Notes: generated from the sequence alone by a model not told the origin. Positions 22,577 to 32,568 are shown, counted from the first letter of the stretch. The stretch: DNA of 64,000 bases from Chloroflexaceae bacterium (GCA_028282325.1 JANQID010000067.1:28811-92810), one strand, 5' to 3'. Program-made: numbers and translations.

Positions 22577-23005
22577 ATGAACACGGCAACCTACCCTACA
22601 TCCGCGCAGGAGTTAATCCGCAATTCTGAGATTGGGCGATCGCTGCACACTGTCTGGCAGCCGCAGCCTGACGACCTAGTCTTGAACGTAAACCACAATG
22701 GCAGTGGTGTGCCAGTAACCGCCGCGTCGGTCTATCATGCAGTTGCCGGCCCAGACAAAGGCTGGAACGCCGGCTGGCGCTGGTGTCCACGCCTGGATGA
22801 TCTGGTCAGTGAACAAGGACTTGTCAGCCAGATCGGCGGCTCGTTTTTGCTGCAGGAATTGCCGTTGCCCGAACAAACAATGCATTGGCATGCAACGCTG
22901 TCGCACGAGGATCAGCATGTCGATGCGTTCGGCGATCACCCGATCACTGCATGCATCAAACTATGGACGGAAATTACCGCTGCCAGCAGCGAAATGAATG
23001 TATAG
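22577..23005 (+). CDS. Orphan hypothetical protein
   Basis: 142 residues from the second of two adjacent ATGs (22577), which has better spacing from AGGGAG at 22566-22571. No signal peptide or membrane segment. Trp-rich blocks (GWNAGWRWCPRLDDL, QTMHWHATL) followed by a C-terminal helix (ITACIKLWTEITAA) weakly recall the ABA-sandwich (BC1872-like) fold of phage-related small proteins. I would not assign it on that basis. It is flanked upstream by tandem repeats and downstream by a strong terminator, so it is a single-gene unit. Confidence 0.65.
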   Translation: MNTATYPTSAQELIRNSEIGRSLHTVWQPQPDDLVLNVNHNGSGVPVTAASVYHAVAGPDKGWNAGWRWCPRLDDLVSEQGLVSQIGGSFLLQELPLPEQTMHWHATLSHEDQHVDAFGDHPITACIKLWTEITAASSEMNV

Positions 23006-23127
23006 CGTTTGACGCTAATTGCATCGGCAGACGGCGCAACTATATCAACTCGTTCTAAGTCTAATATCTGGCTCTCGTTAAGGTTGTTTCACTGCACGTA
23101 GTTGTATTTTTTCGATGCAAGTGTCAG

Positions 23128-23165
23128 AAAAAGCGCTAAAGCGGTAATCCGCCACGCGCTTTTTT
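23128..23165 (+). terminator. Strong intrinsic terminator after the orphan gene
   Basis: AAAAAGCGC (23128-23136) pairs with GCGCTTTTT (23156-23164), with an inner GCGG/CCGC stem (23141-23152), followed by a T-run to 23165. Classic structure about 120 nt after the stop codon. Confidence 0.88.
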
Positions 23166-23189
23166 GTTTGGTTCAACCACGGAAGCATA

Positions 23190-23303
23190 TTACGAAGGCG
23201 CATTGGATTTGATCGTGTGATTGACCGATTGTTTGATCAGTGCGGTCAACGTCGCCAGGTCTACATCGTCGATGCTTTTGATGTAGAGGCAAGCTTTCCC
23301 GAT
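23190..23303 (-). pseudogene. C-terminal remnant of a DUF1801 (YdhG-like) gene
   Basis: On the minus strand the frame reads IGKACLYIKSIDDVDLATL, then TALIKQSV and a short tail before TAA at 23192-23190. This is the typical C-terminal motif of DUF1801 proteins (KxSLYIKxLxDVDxxxLxxLI). An in-frame stop lies immediately upstream and no N-terminal part of the domain was found in other frames. The neighbouring stretch to 23517 holds nothing recognisable. A decayed gene fragment. Confidence 0.6.
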
Positions 23304-23517
23304 TTATGGTATCCGCCGCTAGCGGCGAAGGCATGAGAATGATGCGGCGTTGGCTATGGTAGAAGCGGGAGAAGATTGCGAGGACCATCAACGGGTTGAA
23401 GATCGGCGGGTTGAGATGGGGCGCGGCGGTGAACGCCAGCCGGTGATCGGCGGTCTAGAGTATGCGCCCGTTCATACGCCGCAGGCGGCCATTACCTGCA
23501 TAACCTGGATGTGGCGG

Positions 23518-26500
23518 CTATCGGCTATGATCCTCGGCTATGCGCAGCGATAGCACTCTCGATGCGCTGTCGTCGCCCATCGTAATACCGTAGAGCGTGT
23601 CGGCGGCCTCGATCGTTCCCCGGTTGTGAGTAATCAGCAGAAACTGCGTGCGCCGGGTTAGGTCATCCAGCGCCGCGCGGAAACGCCCCACGTTCGACTC
23701 GTCGAGCGCCGCGTCCACCTCGTCGAGGATACAGAACGGGCTGGGGTTGACGGTAAGAATGGCGAAGAGCAGCGCCGACGCGGTCAGGGCACGCTCGCCG
23801 CCGGAAAGCAGTGAGATGTTTTGCTGGCGCTTGCCGGGTGGGCGGGCGCTGATTTCGACGCCGACGGTGCGTCCGTTGGCTGCGGGTGTGGTCGTTTCGG
23901 CGGCGCTTGCTGCATCCTCGATTCCGTTGCGTGCGCCGCCGACCAGGTTCAGACGCGCGGTTCCGCCGCCAAAGAGCCGGGTGAACTGGCGCTCGAACTC
24001 GGCGGCGACTGCGCTAAACGTCGCTGTGAAGCGATCGTGCATCGCCGCATCCAATTCGCTGATCAGCTCTTTCAGCGTCTCGCGGGCTTGGCGCAGATCA
24101 TCGAGCTGGGTGCTCAGAAAATGTTGGCGCTCGGCGGTCTGCTCGTACTCTTCGAGCGCCAGCGGGTTGACGACGCCCAGGCGCGTGATCCGGTCGCGCA
24201 ACGTCTGGATGGATGCTTGCAGCGCTGCAATGTCATCGGCGGACGGCGCATCCGCGTCGGGCGATTCGGCTTTGGTTTGCGTCGGGTCGATCTGTTCGGC
24301 GGCGGCGCGCTCGAAGACGCTCTCCAGCCGATCGCGGGCACGCTGGCTATCGAGCGCGGCGCGATTGGACGCCCCTTCCCGTCCGAGCAGTGTCGCCGTA
24401 GCTTCGGTTTCACGCTGCTCCAGTGCAACCAGGCGGGATTCATCGGCCTCAAGCTCAGCCTCAGCCGGATCGATCTCGGCCCGCAGTGCGTCGATCTCGG
24501 CGAGCAACGCGTGGTGGCTGGCGGCGAAGCGGTCGTGGTCGGCGCGCAGTTGGTCGCGCTCGCTGACCAGGCGTTCCCCGACCTGATCCGCCTGCCCTGC
24601 CTGAGCAACCAGGCGTTGCAGATTCTGACGGTGGGTCGCGATCAGTGTGCGCTGCGCTTTAACCTGACTCTCGGCGCCGGCGACGGCGGTGCGCAAGTTG
24701 GCGAAGTGTTCCTGAGCCGCGCGGTCGGCCTCGCTCTCGCTGGCCTGGCGGGCGCGCAAGGTATCGAGGCGTTGCTGAGCGGCGACGGCGTTTTCCTCGG
24801 CGGCGATGCGGCGGGATTCTAGATCGAGCGCCGGCTGTTCAAGCGCGGCGCTGTCCCGCATAACCGTCTCGCGGCGCTGCTGTTGCCAGGTGCGCTCTTG
24901 TTCGGCCTGGGCCGTACGGCGACTGGCGCTATCAAGCGCGGCGCGCGTGGCGTCGTTTTGGCGCACGGCCTCACGCAGGCGGGCCTCGCCCGCGCGGAGG
25001 ACGTTCGTCGCCGCTTCGAGCTGCGCTTCCAGGTTGCGCTTGCGTTCTTCGGCCTGCTGAATCGCTCTTTGCGCAGCGGCGACGCGTTCGGGCAGCTCGC
25101 GCAGATCGCGTTCGCGGCGCAGCGTGCCCGACTCTTTTGTCGCCGCACCGCCGGTAACTGCACCGCCGGTAATGACCTGCTCGCCCGCCAGCGTCACGAT
25201 AGTCCAGCCGCCGGAGAGCCGCCGCAGCTCTTCGCGTGCAACGGCAAGATCGCGCACTACGCGCGTGCGACCGAGCAGATATTCGACCACCGCACGATAG
25301 CGCTCATCATATTCGACTAGGTCGGCGGCCACGCCGAGAATCGCGTCGGTGCGCGTCTTGTGCGCTTCGGAGCTTCCCCCGCGCGATGTGTTTTTGAGCG
25401 TGTCCAACGGCAGAAACGTCGCCCGGCCCTGCCCGCCGCGTTTGAGTTCGGCGATGGCATCTTCGGCGTCGCGCCAAGTTTCGACGACGATGTTTTGTAG
25501 TCGCGAGCCGAGTGCAACTTCAATCGCGGTTTCCAGCTCGGCGGGCGTGCGGATAATCGACGACACCAGCGCGAAATCTATGCGCCCGGTGCGTTCGGCC
25601 CATTGCAGCGCCGCCTTGACGCCCGCAAATGTTCCGGCGTGGGATCGCGCCAGCCGGCTGAGCGTTTCCAGGCGCGCCTCGGCATCGGCGTGGGTGCGGC
25701 GGGCGGCGGCCAGTTCCTCATCGGCGGCGGCGCGGTTGCTGCGCAGGTCATCGAGTTCGGTGCGGGCGGCGGTCAATGCTTCCTCGGCGGCGGCGTGCTG
25801 ATCCTCGGCGGCGGTCAGGGCGGTGCGGGCGGCGTCAACCTGTTCGCGAGCCGCATTCAGGCGCGTGTCGGCCTGCGCCAGCGCGGCGTCGAGTTCGATC
25901 TGCTCTTTCTGCAACCGCTCGCGCTGAGCGGCAAGCTGTTCGGCGCGGGTGCGCAGTTCGACGACGGCGGCGCTCGCTTGCAATGACGCATCCTGCGCAT
26001 CGTTGATCATTCGCGTCAGTTCGCGCCGCGCGGCTTCGGCGGCGGTGATTTCGGTCTGGCAACCGGCCAGCCGAGTCTGGCGTTCGGCCAGTTCGGCTTC
26101 GGCGGCGGCCAGTTCGGCTTCGGCGGCGGTCAGTTCACGTTCCGCCTCCGAACGGCGCAACTCCAGATCCTGGCGATTGCGCTCTAGATCCTCGGCGCGC
26201 CGGTTCAGCGCGGCCAGACGTTCCTCAGCCACCGCCAGCTCGCGCTGAATCACCTCGGCGCGAGTGTGCAACGAACTGCCGCGCTGGTGTAGCTGGCCGA
26301 GATGTTCGCGGCGGGCGCGGGATTCCTCGCGGGTGGCGCGCAACTCGACGGCGACGCTTGCCTGGGTTGCGCGGGCGCGTTCCAATTCAGCCGCCAGTTG
26401 TTCGTCCGCCTGCTCGGCGCGGATCAACTCGGCGCGGGCGGCGCGCCACTGAGCGGCATATGAGCGCGTGAGCAGGTCGCGCAACTCATCATTCAACTGG

Positions 26501-27138
26501 CGCTGCTGGCGGGCCTGCGTCGCCTGGCGCTTGAGCGAGCGCAGACGCGGTTCCAACTCTCCCAGCAGATCGGACAGGCGTTGCAAATTGGCGTCGGTTT
26601 CGCGCAGCCGCCGCAGCGCCTCATTCTTACGCATCTCGAACCCGCCGATCTCGGCGGCGTCCTCAAACAGGCGGCGGCGCTCTTCGGGACGCAGGGTCAG
26701 CGCGGCATCCACCAGACCCTGGTTGATGATCGTATATGAGCCGCCCAACGACGCGACGGCGGCCTGTACGTCGCGCAAGCGCACGCGGTTGCGGTTGATG
26801 AAATATTCGTTGTCACCGGTGCGTGTCGCCCGGCGTGTAATCGCCACCTCGTCGAAGGCCAGCGGCAACAACCGGTCGCTGTTGTCGATGATCAACGAGA
26901 CCTCGGCCAGACCGGCTGGCGCGCGCCGACCGCCGCCGCTGAACAGCAGTTCTTCGGTGCGTTTGCAGCGCAGCGCCGCATAGCTCTGCTCACCAAGCAC
27001 CCAGCGCACCGCGTCGGCGACGTTGCTCTTGCCAGAGCCATTCGGCCCGACGATTGCGGTAACGCCGGGTTGGAACTCGAAGACGGCGCGTTGAGCGAAC
27101 GTTTTGAAGCCCTGGATTTCGAGACGTTTGAGATACAT
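23518..27138 (-). CDS. smc: Chromosome segregation protein SMC
   Basis: 1206 residues from ATG 27138. The frame stays open upstream, but [14 protein letters not shown] is the conserved SMC N-terminus. N-terminal ATPase half with Walker [10 protein letters not shown] (31-39) and the Q-loop region VRWVLGEQ. Two long Ala/Glu/Arg-rich coiled-coil arms flank a hinge at about 510-670 ([32 protein letters not shown]). The C-terminal half has the ABC signature [15 protein letters not shown], Walker [17 protein letters not shown] and a D-loop. SMC with ScpA/ScpB compacts and segregates the chromosome; scpAB are not in the window. No good SD precedes the start; the region is occupied by a heptanucleotide repeat. 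Confidence 0.96.
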   Translation of the reverse strand: MYLKRLEIQGFKTFAQRAVFEFQPGVTAIVGPNGSGKSNVADAVRWVLGEQSYAALRCKRTEELLFSGGGRRAPAGLAEVSLIIDNSDRLLPLAFDEVAITRRATRTGDNEYFINRNRVRLRDVQAAVASLGGSYTIINQGLVDAALTLRPEERRRLFEDAAEIGGFEMRKNEALRRLRETDANLQRLSDLLGELEPRLRSLKRQATQARQQRQLNDELRDLLTRSYAAQWRAARAELIRAEQADEQLAAELERARATQASVAVELRATREESRARREHLGQLHQRGSSLHTRAEVIQRELAVAEERLAALNRRAEDLERNRQDLELRRSEAERELTAAEAELAAAEAELAERQTRLAGCQTEITAAEAARRELTRMINDAQDASLQASAAVVELRTRAEQLAAQRERLQKEQIELDAALAQADTRLNAAREQVDAARTALTAAEDQHAAAEEALTAARTELDDLRSNRAAADEELAAARRTHADAEARLETLSRLARSHAGTFAGVKAALQWAERTGRIDFALVSSIIRTPAELETAIEVALGSRLQNIVVETWRDAEDAIAELKRGGQGRATFLPLDTLKNTSRGGSSEAHKTRTDAILGVAADLVEYDERYRAVVEYLLGRTRVVRDLAVAREELRRLSGGWTIVTLAGEQVITGGAVTGGAATKESGTLRRERDLRELPERVAAAQRAIQQAEERKRNLEAQLEAATNVLRAGEARLREAVRQNDATRAALDSASRRTAQAEQERTWQQQRRETVMRDSAALEQPALDLESRRIAAEENAVAAQQRLDTLRARQASESEADRAAQEHFANLRTAVAGAESQVKAQRTLIATHRQNLQRLVAQAGQADQVGERLVSERDQLRADHDRFAASHHALLAEIDALRAEIDPAEAELEADESRLVALEQRETEATATLLGREGASNRAALDSQRARDRLESVFERAAAEQIDPTQTKAESPDADAPSADDIAALQASIQTLRDRITRLGVVNPLALEEYEQTAERQHFLSTQLDDLRQARETLKELISELDAAMHDRFTATFSAVAAEFERQFTRLFGGGTARLNLVGGARNGIEDAASAAETTTPAANGRTVGVEISARPPGKRQQNISLLSGGERALTASALLFAILTVNPSPFCILDEVDAALDESNVGRFRAALDDLTRRTQFLLITHNRGTIEAADTLYGITMGDDSASRVLSLRIAEDHSR

Positions 27139-27170
27139 AGCCGATAGCCGAGAATTCGATAACCGATAGG
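27136..27170. repeat. Degenerate CCGATAG/CCGATAA heptanucleotide repeat over the smc start
   Basis: CATAGCCGATAG overlaps the smc start codon and continues as CCGAGAATTCGATAACCGATAGG. The inverted counterpart CTATCGGCTATG lies exactly at the smc stop codon (23518-23529). Looks like a short sequence repeat that invaded both gene borders. Confidence 0.5.
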
Positions 27171-27291
27171 AGCGCGCGCTTCCAGCGTGCGATTGAACAT
27201 CGCAGCGGGGAGATCGCAGCGGGTCGGGACCTGACAGGTCTTCACTGGCCGAGCGCGCGACGGGATGCACTGCGCCGCAATCTAACCCTTT

Positions 27292-28335
27292 TCATTCGCT
27301 CTGACGCGCCGCGGGCATATGAGTAGCCAATGCCCTTTCGGCGACAATACTACGCGCGGTGGTCAAACTGGCCCAGGCCAGCGCGGCGAGGAGTTGGCCC
27401 TCACCGGGAAAATGCACTGCGAACGCTTCCACCACGCCAGCGCCGATCTGATAGGGCGCAAACGCCGTGAGTAGCGCCAGATGTCCGGCGGTCTGAGACC
27501 GCGCATCCAGATGACGAATCGCCTCCTTAACCCACTGCCGGCTCAACCCCGGATCGCTGCCATCCCAGTCGTGTAGCCGCTCGCGCACCAGATCGCGCAC
27601 CTCAATCGGCAGCACCGCCTCGCCAAAACGATCGACGACGGCGGCGAAGCGTGCGAGCGCCCCCGCGACATACGGCGACGACGCGGCCCAGGCCAGATCG
27701 CTGGGTAACGGTGCTTCCGGCAGCAGATCCAGCGAGCTTCCCGGAAGCTTGGCCCGGTGCGTGGCTTGAGCGAACATCCAACCCGCCACCCGCTTCAGCG
27801 GCGCCCTGAGCCAGCGGTTATTGAGGGGCAGCGGCGTATCGTCCAGCAACACGCTTACCATACGATTGATGTAATGGAAAATCAGCGCTGTGCCGATGAT
27901 CTCCGGCGCGTCGGCGGCGGTGAACGGCGGTGTTTGCAGGGTAGTCGCGTTTCGGGGGTGCAAGGCGGCAGCCCACTCGATGATCGCACGCAATGCCGGG
28001 TCGGACAGCGTTTCCGGTCGTTCGATCGCAGCGGCGGCGCGGGTATCGAGCGCATACAGCATAATTGTGTGTGCGTCCACGCAATACGGGCACCGGTTGA
28101 TGCGCGAGATAGTCGTAGCCACCGCCTCTTTGTAATCACGCCGGACATGGCCGACTACCAGCGTCTCGCGGCACGCCATCCACACGCCGGCCAGCAAGCG
28201 CGGCATCGGCGAATGCAGGGTGAACGGTTCGACAAGCGCGCCGAAATCGCGTTGAACCTGATCATAGGTCAGGGCGACGAGTTCGTCGGCGGCATGTGCT
28301 GGAACAGGTTTTATATATTTGATAGCCATAGGCAT
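27292..28335 (-). CDS. AhpD-like/carboxymuconolactone decarboxylase family protein
   Basis: 347 residues from ATG 28335, which overlaps the stop of the preceding SDR gene by one base (TAATG), so translational coupling is likely. The N-terminal half carries the CMD/AhpD redox motif CPYCVDAH (about 82-89) in a helical context (EAVATTISRINR before it). The C-terminal half is a second helical domain without a CxxC. AhpD-type proteins reduce peroxides or peroxiredoxins through the CxxC/His relay; peroxidase activity is a family-based guess. It is the last gene of a three-gene minus-strand operon. Confidence 0.8.
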   Translation of the reverse strand: MPMAIKYIKPVPAHAADELVALTYDQVQRDFGALVEPFTLHSPMPRLLAGVWMACRETLVVGHVRRDYKEAVATTISRINRCPYCVDAHTIMLYALDTRAAAAIERPETLSDPALRAIIEWAAALHPRNATTLQTPPFTAADAPEIIGTALIFHYINRMVSVLLDDTPLPLNNRWLRAPLKRVAGWMFAQATHRAKLPGSSLDLLPEAPLPSDLAWAASSPYVAGALARFAAVVDRFGEAVLPIEVRDLVRERLHDWDGSDPGLSRQWVKEAIRHLDARSQTAGHLALLTAFAPYQIGAGVVEAFAVHFPGEGQLLAALAWASLTTARSIVAERALATHMPAARQSE

Positions 28336-29273
28336 TATAGCGTCGGAGGCGTTTGCGCCTCAGGCTCCTCCTCGACCAGACTTGGTCGCAACGCCAGACT
28401 CTGCTCTCGCGCCAGTCGTGCAAAGAAATCGCCTAGGCGGCGGCTGCCAACGCATGGTCCGGTCATATCCGGCGTCGAGAAGGCGAACTCCAGGAATTTG
28501 AACAGCGTATACGCATTCTCGTGACCGACGAAGCGCGCCGCGTCAGCCATCAGGCTCACCATTTTGAGCGGCATATAACGAATCTTCGGTGGAAGGCCCA
28601 ATGTCTTGAACGCCAGTCGGGCCATCTCTTCGCGGGTGAAGATTTCTGGCCCGCCAATGGGTACAAGCGTGTTGCGCTGATTGCCGGCGGCGATCATCCG
28701 CGCGACCTCCTCGCCGAAGTCAAGACCGTGAAGCGGGTTGATGCGCACGTTGGGATCGCCGGCAACGTAGAGAACTCCACGCTGGCGCGCCGAACGCAGC
28801 AGATAGCCGATGTCATTGTAGAAGCCGGTTGGCTGATAGATCAGGTAATCCAGCCCCGATGCGCGAATGGCGGCCGCCACACCCTCGCGGATCTCGGCAA
28901 CCGGGCTGACGGCGGCCATTTCTGGGCCACGCAGCACGCTGACGAACGCGAAGGTGTTGACGCGAGCGCGGCGGGCCTCATCGAGCAACGCCAGATTGCC
29001 GTGATAGTCCACTTCCCAGAGCGACGGTTTGCGATTGACGATGTACATGCCGATCGATGAGAAGATAACATCAACGCCGTCGCATAGCCCGCGCAACGTT
29101 TCCGGCTGCGTAACCTCGGCGACAAATGGCTCGACCTTGCCGACCAGATCATGCGGAATGCGCTTGACATCGCGCGTGAGAACCCGCACGTCGAACAAGC
29201 CGCTGCTTACGCATGCACGTGCGACATTGCCGCCAACATACCCTGTCGCTCCGGCAATCACGATCTTGATCAT
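28335..29273 (-). CDS. NAD(P)-binding SDR protein, NDUFA9/NmrA-like
   Basis: 312 residues. ATG 29273 is chosen because GGGAGG precedes it at good spacing. N-terminal Rossmann motif IVIAGATGYVGGNVARA (4-20). Then VDVIFSSIGMY, a YQPTGFYND block where short-chain enzymes usually keep YxxxK, and a C-terminal extension (about 230-312) ending in LVEEEPEAQTPP. The active-site Tyr-Lys pair is not clearly present, as in atypical extended SDRs. The upstream membrane-protein gene ends 2 nt away. Substrate unknown. Confidence 0.82.
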   Translation of the reverse strand: MIKIVIAGATGYVGGNVARACVSSGLFDVRVLTRDVKRIPHDLVGKVEPFVAEVTQPETLRGLCDGVDVIFSSIGMYIVNRKPSLWEVDYHGNLALLDEARRARVNTFAFVSVLRGPEMAAVSPVAEIREGVAAAIRASGLDYLIYQPTGFYNDIGYLLRSARQRGVLYVAGDPNVRINPLHGLDFGEEVARMIAAGNQRNTLVPIGGPEIFTREEMARLAFKTLGLPPKIRYMPLKMVSLMADAARFVGHENAYTLFKFLEFAFSTPDMTGPCVGSRRLGDFFARLAREQSLALRPSLVEEEPEAQTPPTL

Positions 29274-29275
29274 TA

Positions 29276-29980
29276 CTACCCTCCCTGGCGTCTGGACGAC
29301 TCCGCTGTCGCGAATGGCGCCATTGCGCCAACCCGTAGATAACTCTCGAACAAAATGAGACTGATAAGCAATATGACTTCGAGACCGTTGGTAATCAGGC
29401 TGAGGTTCTCGGACCCTAAGGGTGCAGCCGCACCGCTGCCCAGCAGCACAACCAGCGCCGCCAGCGCCATCCATGGCCACCCCCGCGCCCGCCAGATCGC
29501 GCTGCCGGTGATCAATGCCGCTATGGTGATCGCGATGCCCGACGCCGATGGGCCGGCTTCTTCAGGGACGTAGCGCACATAGCCATGCACGGCAAGGGGA
29601 ACAAACTCAAAGTGGGCAAACTCGAACAGGCCAAATGCGATGAGTGCTCCAATGATCATCCATGTCGCCATCCGTGCCGTGCGAGATAGAGTCCATTCAA
29701 CCCCGGCCTGGCGCGCCTGATCGATGACAATAAAGACGAAGAATGGCGAAAACACTGCGTGCGAGAAATAACGCGGCATACTGAGCGCGAAGAGCAGCGG
29801 ACCGGCGCTCAGCACCGAGCCGAGCGCGAGAACGAGATTCTCATAGACCAGAAAGCCCAGCATCGCGATTATGAGAACCGCACTCCAGCTCCATGATGCG
29901 GATTGACGAGACAGCATAATCATCCAAGCCAGCAGGACGATCTCGATGAACAGGTAGGCAAGATGAAAAACGCCGGCCAT
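29276..29980 (-). CDS. Multi-pass membrane protein, function unknown
   Basis: 234 residues from ATG 29980 (GAGGAT upstream). About seven hydrophobic segments can be counted, starting VFHLAYLFIEIVLLAWMIML and ending ITNGLEVILLISLILFESYL; short loops, few charged residues. No recognised family. It leads a tight operon with an SDR and an AhpD-like protein (gaps of 2 and -1 nt), which suggests a shared oxidative or lipid-related task, but that is inference. Confidence 0.7.
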   Translation of the reverse strand: MAGVFHLAYLFIEIVLLAWMIMLSRQSASWSWSAVLIIAMLGFLVYENLVLALGSVLSAGPLLFALSMPRYFSHAVFSPFFVFIVIDQARQAGVEWTLSRTARMATWMIIGALIAFGLFEFAHFEFVPLAVHGYVRYVPEEAGPSASGIAITIAALITGSAIWRARGWPWMALAALVVLLGSGAAAPLGSENLSLITNGLEVILLISLILFESYLRVGAMAPFATAESSRRQGG

Positions 29981-30229
29981 GAAATCCTCGCTCACATCCG
30001 AACCACACCTCCGCTTCAGGCAGGGAAACCTCGGTTTGGGGATGAACACCGGAACTGCGTCTAGTTTATCCAGATTGCGTAGATTGGCAACTCGCCCACC
30101 GATGACTGCTTCCCAGTCGGTCAGCACATCTCCGTCACCGGTGATAACGCATCGACGCTTCCGTGAGTCTGGGTATGCCCCTGTTTCATGCAGCAGCGTC
30201 TAAGGTTGGTTGACATAAAATCGTGGCAT

Positions 30230-31348
30230 TTACATCGGCAGGACGATCAGCTCCCGCTCGAACGAGGTCAGGCTGTGTCCGCCGTCCGTCGCGACTACCA
30301 CATCGTCTTCGATGCGCACCCCGCCCAAACCGGGTACGTAGATGCCCGGTTCGATCGTGAACGTGACGCCCGCAGGCAGAGGATCAACGCTACCGGACAT
30401 AATATTCGGCAGCTCATGCACCTCCAGACCCAGGCCGTGACCGGTGCGATGGATGAAGCGCTCGCCATAGCCGCCGTCGGTGATGACCTCGCGCGCGGCT
30501 TGATCGATCCGCTCACCGGTGATGTTGGGACAGACCGCTGCACGTCCGGCGATATTTGCCGCCAACACCAGTTCATAGATTCGTCGCGCCTCTATGCCGG
30601 GATCGCCTAGCGCAACCGTGCGGGTGATGTCGGAGAGATAGCCCTGATAGATCGCGCCGCAATCGATGATGATCAGGTCGCCGGGTTGGAAGGCACGGTC
30701 GCTGTTGATGTGATGCGGGTTGGCGCTGTTGGGTCCGCTGGCGATGATGTTGGGAAAACTCTCGCCTTCGCCGCCTGCCGCCGCTATTGCATCCGCGCAG
30801 ATTGATGAGAGTTGGCGCTCGGTCATGCCGGGACGGATCTTCGTGATCGTCTCGTGCAAGGCAACCTCGACAATACGGGCGGCTTCGGCCATTGCGGTCA
30901 GTTCGTCGGCATCTTTGACCATACGCATGTTGGCCAGGATTCGGGTGGCGTCGCTGGTCTGGACGCCGGGCAAGGCTTGCTCCAATGCCCGCAATTCCAT
31001 CACCCGCATCACCCGGTGTTCGATGCCCAGCGGCTTGCCGCGCAATGCTGGATCGATCGCCGCATCGAGTGCGGCACGCAACGCAGCGTCAGGGCCGTCG
31101 GCGTCGAGCCACGGAAAATAGTGCATCGGCAGGCGGGCGCGCGCTTCGGCCTGGGTCTGATCCAGCGCCGGGATCGCGAAACAGGGTGTGGAGCCGTCGG
31201 CAGGGAAGATCGCCAGCGTCAGACGCTCTCCACGATGAAACTTCAGTCCGGTGAGATAGTGCAGATTCGCGTCCGGCATCAAAACCAGCGCGGCCAGGTT
31301 ATGCTCGTGCATCGCGGCGGTGAGCCGGGCAAGGCGGTCAGTGCTCAT
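30230..31348 (-). CDS. M24 family Xaa-Pro aminopeptidase/dipeptidase
   Basis: 372 residues. ATG 31348 (MSTDRLARL) is chosen because AAGGAG lies 8-9 nt upstream; the ATG at 31357 would sit directly on the SD. N-terminal creatinase-like domain (about 1-125) and C-terminal pita-bread metalloprotease. Metal ligands are visible in IIIDCGAIYQGYLSDITRTV, HRTGHGLGLEVHE, FTIEPGIYVPG and the final RIEDDVVV. It would hydrolyse peptides with proline at the second position in the cytoplasm. PepP versus PepQ cannot be decided. Confidence 0.9.
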   Translation of the reverse strand: MSTDRLARLTAAMHEHNLAALVLMPDANLHYLTGLKFHRGERLTLAIFPADGSTPCFAIPALDQTQAEARARLPMHYFPWLDADGPDAALRAALDAAIDPALRGKPLGIEHRVMRVMELRALEQALPGVQTSDATRILANMRMVKDADELTAMAEAARIVEVALHETITKIRPGMTERQLSSICADAIAAAGGEGESFPNIIASGPNSANPHHINSDRAFQPGDLIIIDCGAIYQGYLSDITRTVALGDPGIEARRIYELVLAANIAGRAAVCPNITGERIDQAAREVITDGGYGERFIHRTGHGLGLEVHELPNIMSGSVDPLPAGVTFTIEPGIYVPGLGGVRIEDDVVVATDGGHSLTSFERELIVLPM

Positions 31349-31659
31349 CGGCGACATCTCCTTATCGAGCGTTCACGCAATGTGGATATGAGTGCGGCAG
31401 TTGTGGATGGATCTATTGTACCATTCCTGGCAGAACTTTCCACCCCCAAATACGAAGCAACCATATGTGCAACATAGGATATGATATGTTGCGCATGTGG
31501 ATTCTAAATTAAGCTGATTTCATAACACTTCAACCGATGTATGAGATGTATGAACAGATAATGCGTACGGATACGCTCATTGTACCACCCCCGCTGCATC
31601 CTGCGCTATAATAGCCGCACGCAGCGCGGTGATGTGGCAATGTTGCAGACGAAATATTT
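31349..31659. other. Divergent intergenic region with an operator-like palindrome
   Basis: 311 bp between the M24 peptidase and ABC transporter genes. It contains the imperfect palindrome at 31461-31500 (listed separately) and a TATAAT hexamer at 31607-31612, about 50 nt before the ABC gene, without a convincing -35. Confidence 0.55.
31461..31500. promoter_or_regulatory. 40-bp imperfect palindrome, candidate operator
   Basis: Left arm CCATATGTGCAACAT (31461-31475) and right arm ATGTTGCGCATGTGG (31486-31500) are complementary at 13 of 15 positions around a 10-bp centre. Located between divergent genes. Confidence 0.5.
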
Positions 31660-32568
31660 ATGTCAACCGATACGATCATCCAAACCGAGCACCTGACCCG
31701 GCGTTATGACAAGCGCTTGGCCGTCGATGACCTCTCGCTGGAAGTGGAACGCGGTGAGGTGTTCGGCTTTCTGGGGCCGAACGGCGCCGGCAAAACCACC
31801 ACCATCGCGATGTTGCTGGGGCTGGTGCGGCCCGACAGCGGGCGGGCGTTCGTGCGCAGCCACGATGTCCAGCAGGAGCCGGAAGCCGCCCTCGCTAGCG
31901 TCGGCGCGATGATCGAAGCCCCGGCGTTCTACCCCTATCTCAGCGGGCGCGACAATCTGCGTGTGTTGGCTCGCGCCGCCAATTTGCCCGATCGCACGGC
32001 GGACGCTGCACTTGCCATCGTCGAATTGGAGCAGCGCGCCGGGGATCGCTTCCGCACCTATTCCCAGGGGATGAAGCAGCGTCTGGCTATCGCTGCCACG
32101 CTGCTGGCCGACCCGGAGCTGATCTTGCTCGACGAGCCGACCAATGGCCTCGATCCGGCGGGCACGGTGGAAATCCGTGAGTTGATCAGCGCGCTGGCCA
32201 GAGGAGGGCGTACGATTTTTCTGTGCAGCCACATCCTCCACGAAGTCGAGCAGGTTTGCCGGCGCGTCGCCATCCTCAAGGAGGGGCGCATCCTGGCCCA
32301 GGGCGCGGTCGATGATCTGCTGCACCGCGGCCAGCGGGTGCGTGTACGCGTGGCCGGCGATCCGGCGCGGGCGTATGACATATTACGTCAAGTTGATTGG
32401 ATCGGCGCAATTGAGCGGCGCGACGATGTTCTGCTCATCGACGCTCCCGGCGAGCGCGCGCCCGACATCAACGCGCTCCTGGCGCGCAACGATGTGCCGG
32501 TAGCCGAAATCCGCGCCGACGATCCCAGCCTGGAAGCATTCTTTCTGGAAGTCACAGGCCAGCCATGA
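31660..32568 (+). CDS. ABC transporter ATP-binding protein (ABC-2 exporter type)
   Basis: 302 residues from ATG 31660. Walker A GPNGAGKTT (39-47), Q-loop, signature YSQGMKQRLAIAATLL, Walker B LILLDEPTNGLDP and an H-loop in FLCSHILHEVE. A C-terminal domain of about 80 residues (RVRVRVAGDPARAYDIL) is typical of ATPases of Nat/bacitracin-type exporters. It powers the permease encoded next; start and stop overlap by 4 nt. Substrate unknown, possibly an antibiotic, lipid or sodium. Confidence 0.92.
   Translation: MSTDTIIQTEHLTRRYDKRLAVDDLSLEVERGEVFGFLGPNGAGKTTTIAMLLGLVRPDSGRAFVRSHDVQQEPEAALASVGAMIEAPAFYPYLSGRDNLRVLARAANLPDRTADAALAIVELEQRAGDRFRTYSQGMKQRLAIAATLLADPELILLDEPTNGLDPAGTVEIRELISALARGGRTIFLCSHILHEVEQVCRRVAILKEGRILAQGAVDDLLHRGQRVRVRVAGDPARAYDILRQVDWIGAIERRDDVLLIDAPGERAPDINALLARNDVPVAEIRADDPSLEAFFLEVTGQP

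Noticed and set aside
25980..26160. Tandem GGCGGCGG-type repeats inside smc
   Set aside because: Codon-level repetition of an Ala/Glu-rich coiled coil, not a separate repeat element or CRISPR.
23648..26983. Several Ser/Arg-rich plus-strand frames opposite smc
   Set aside because: Low-complexity shadows of the Ala/Glu/Arg coiled-coil codons of smc.
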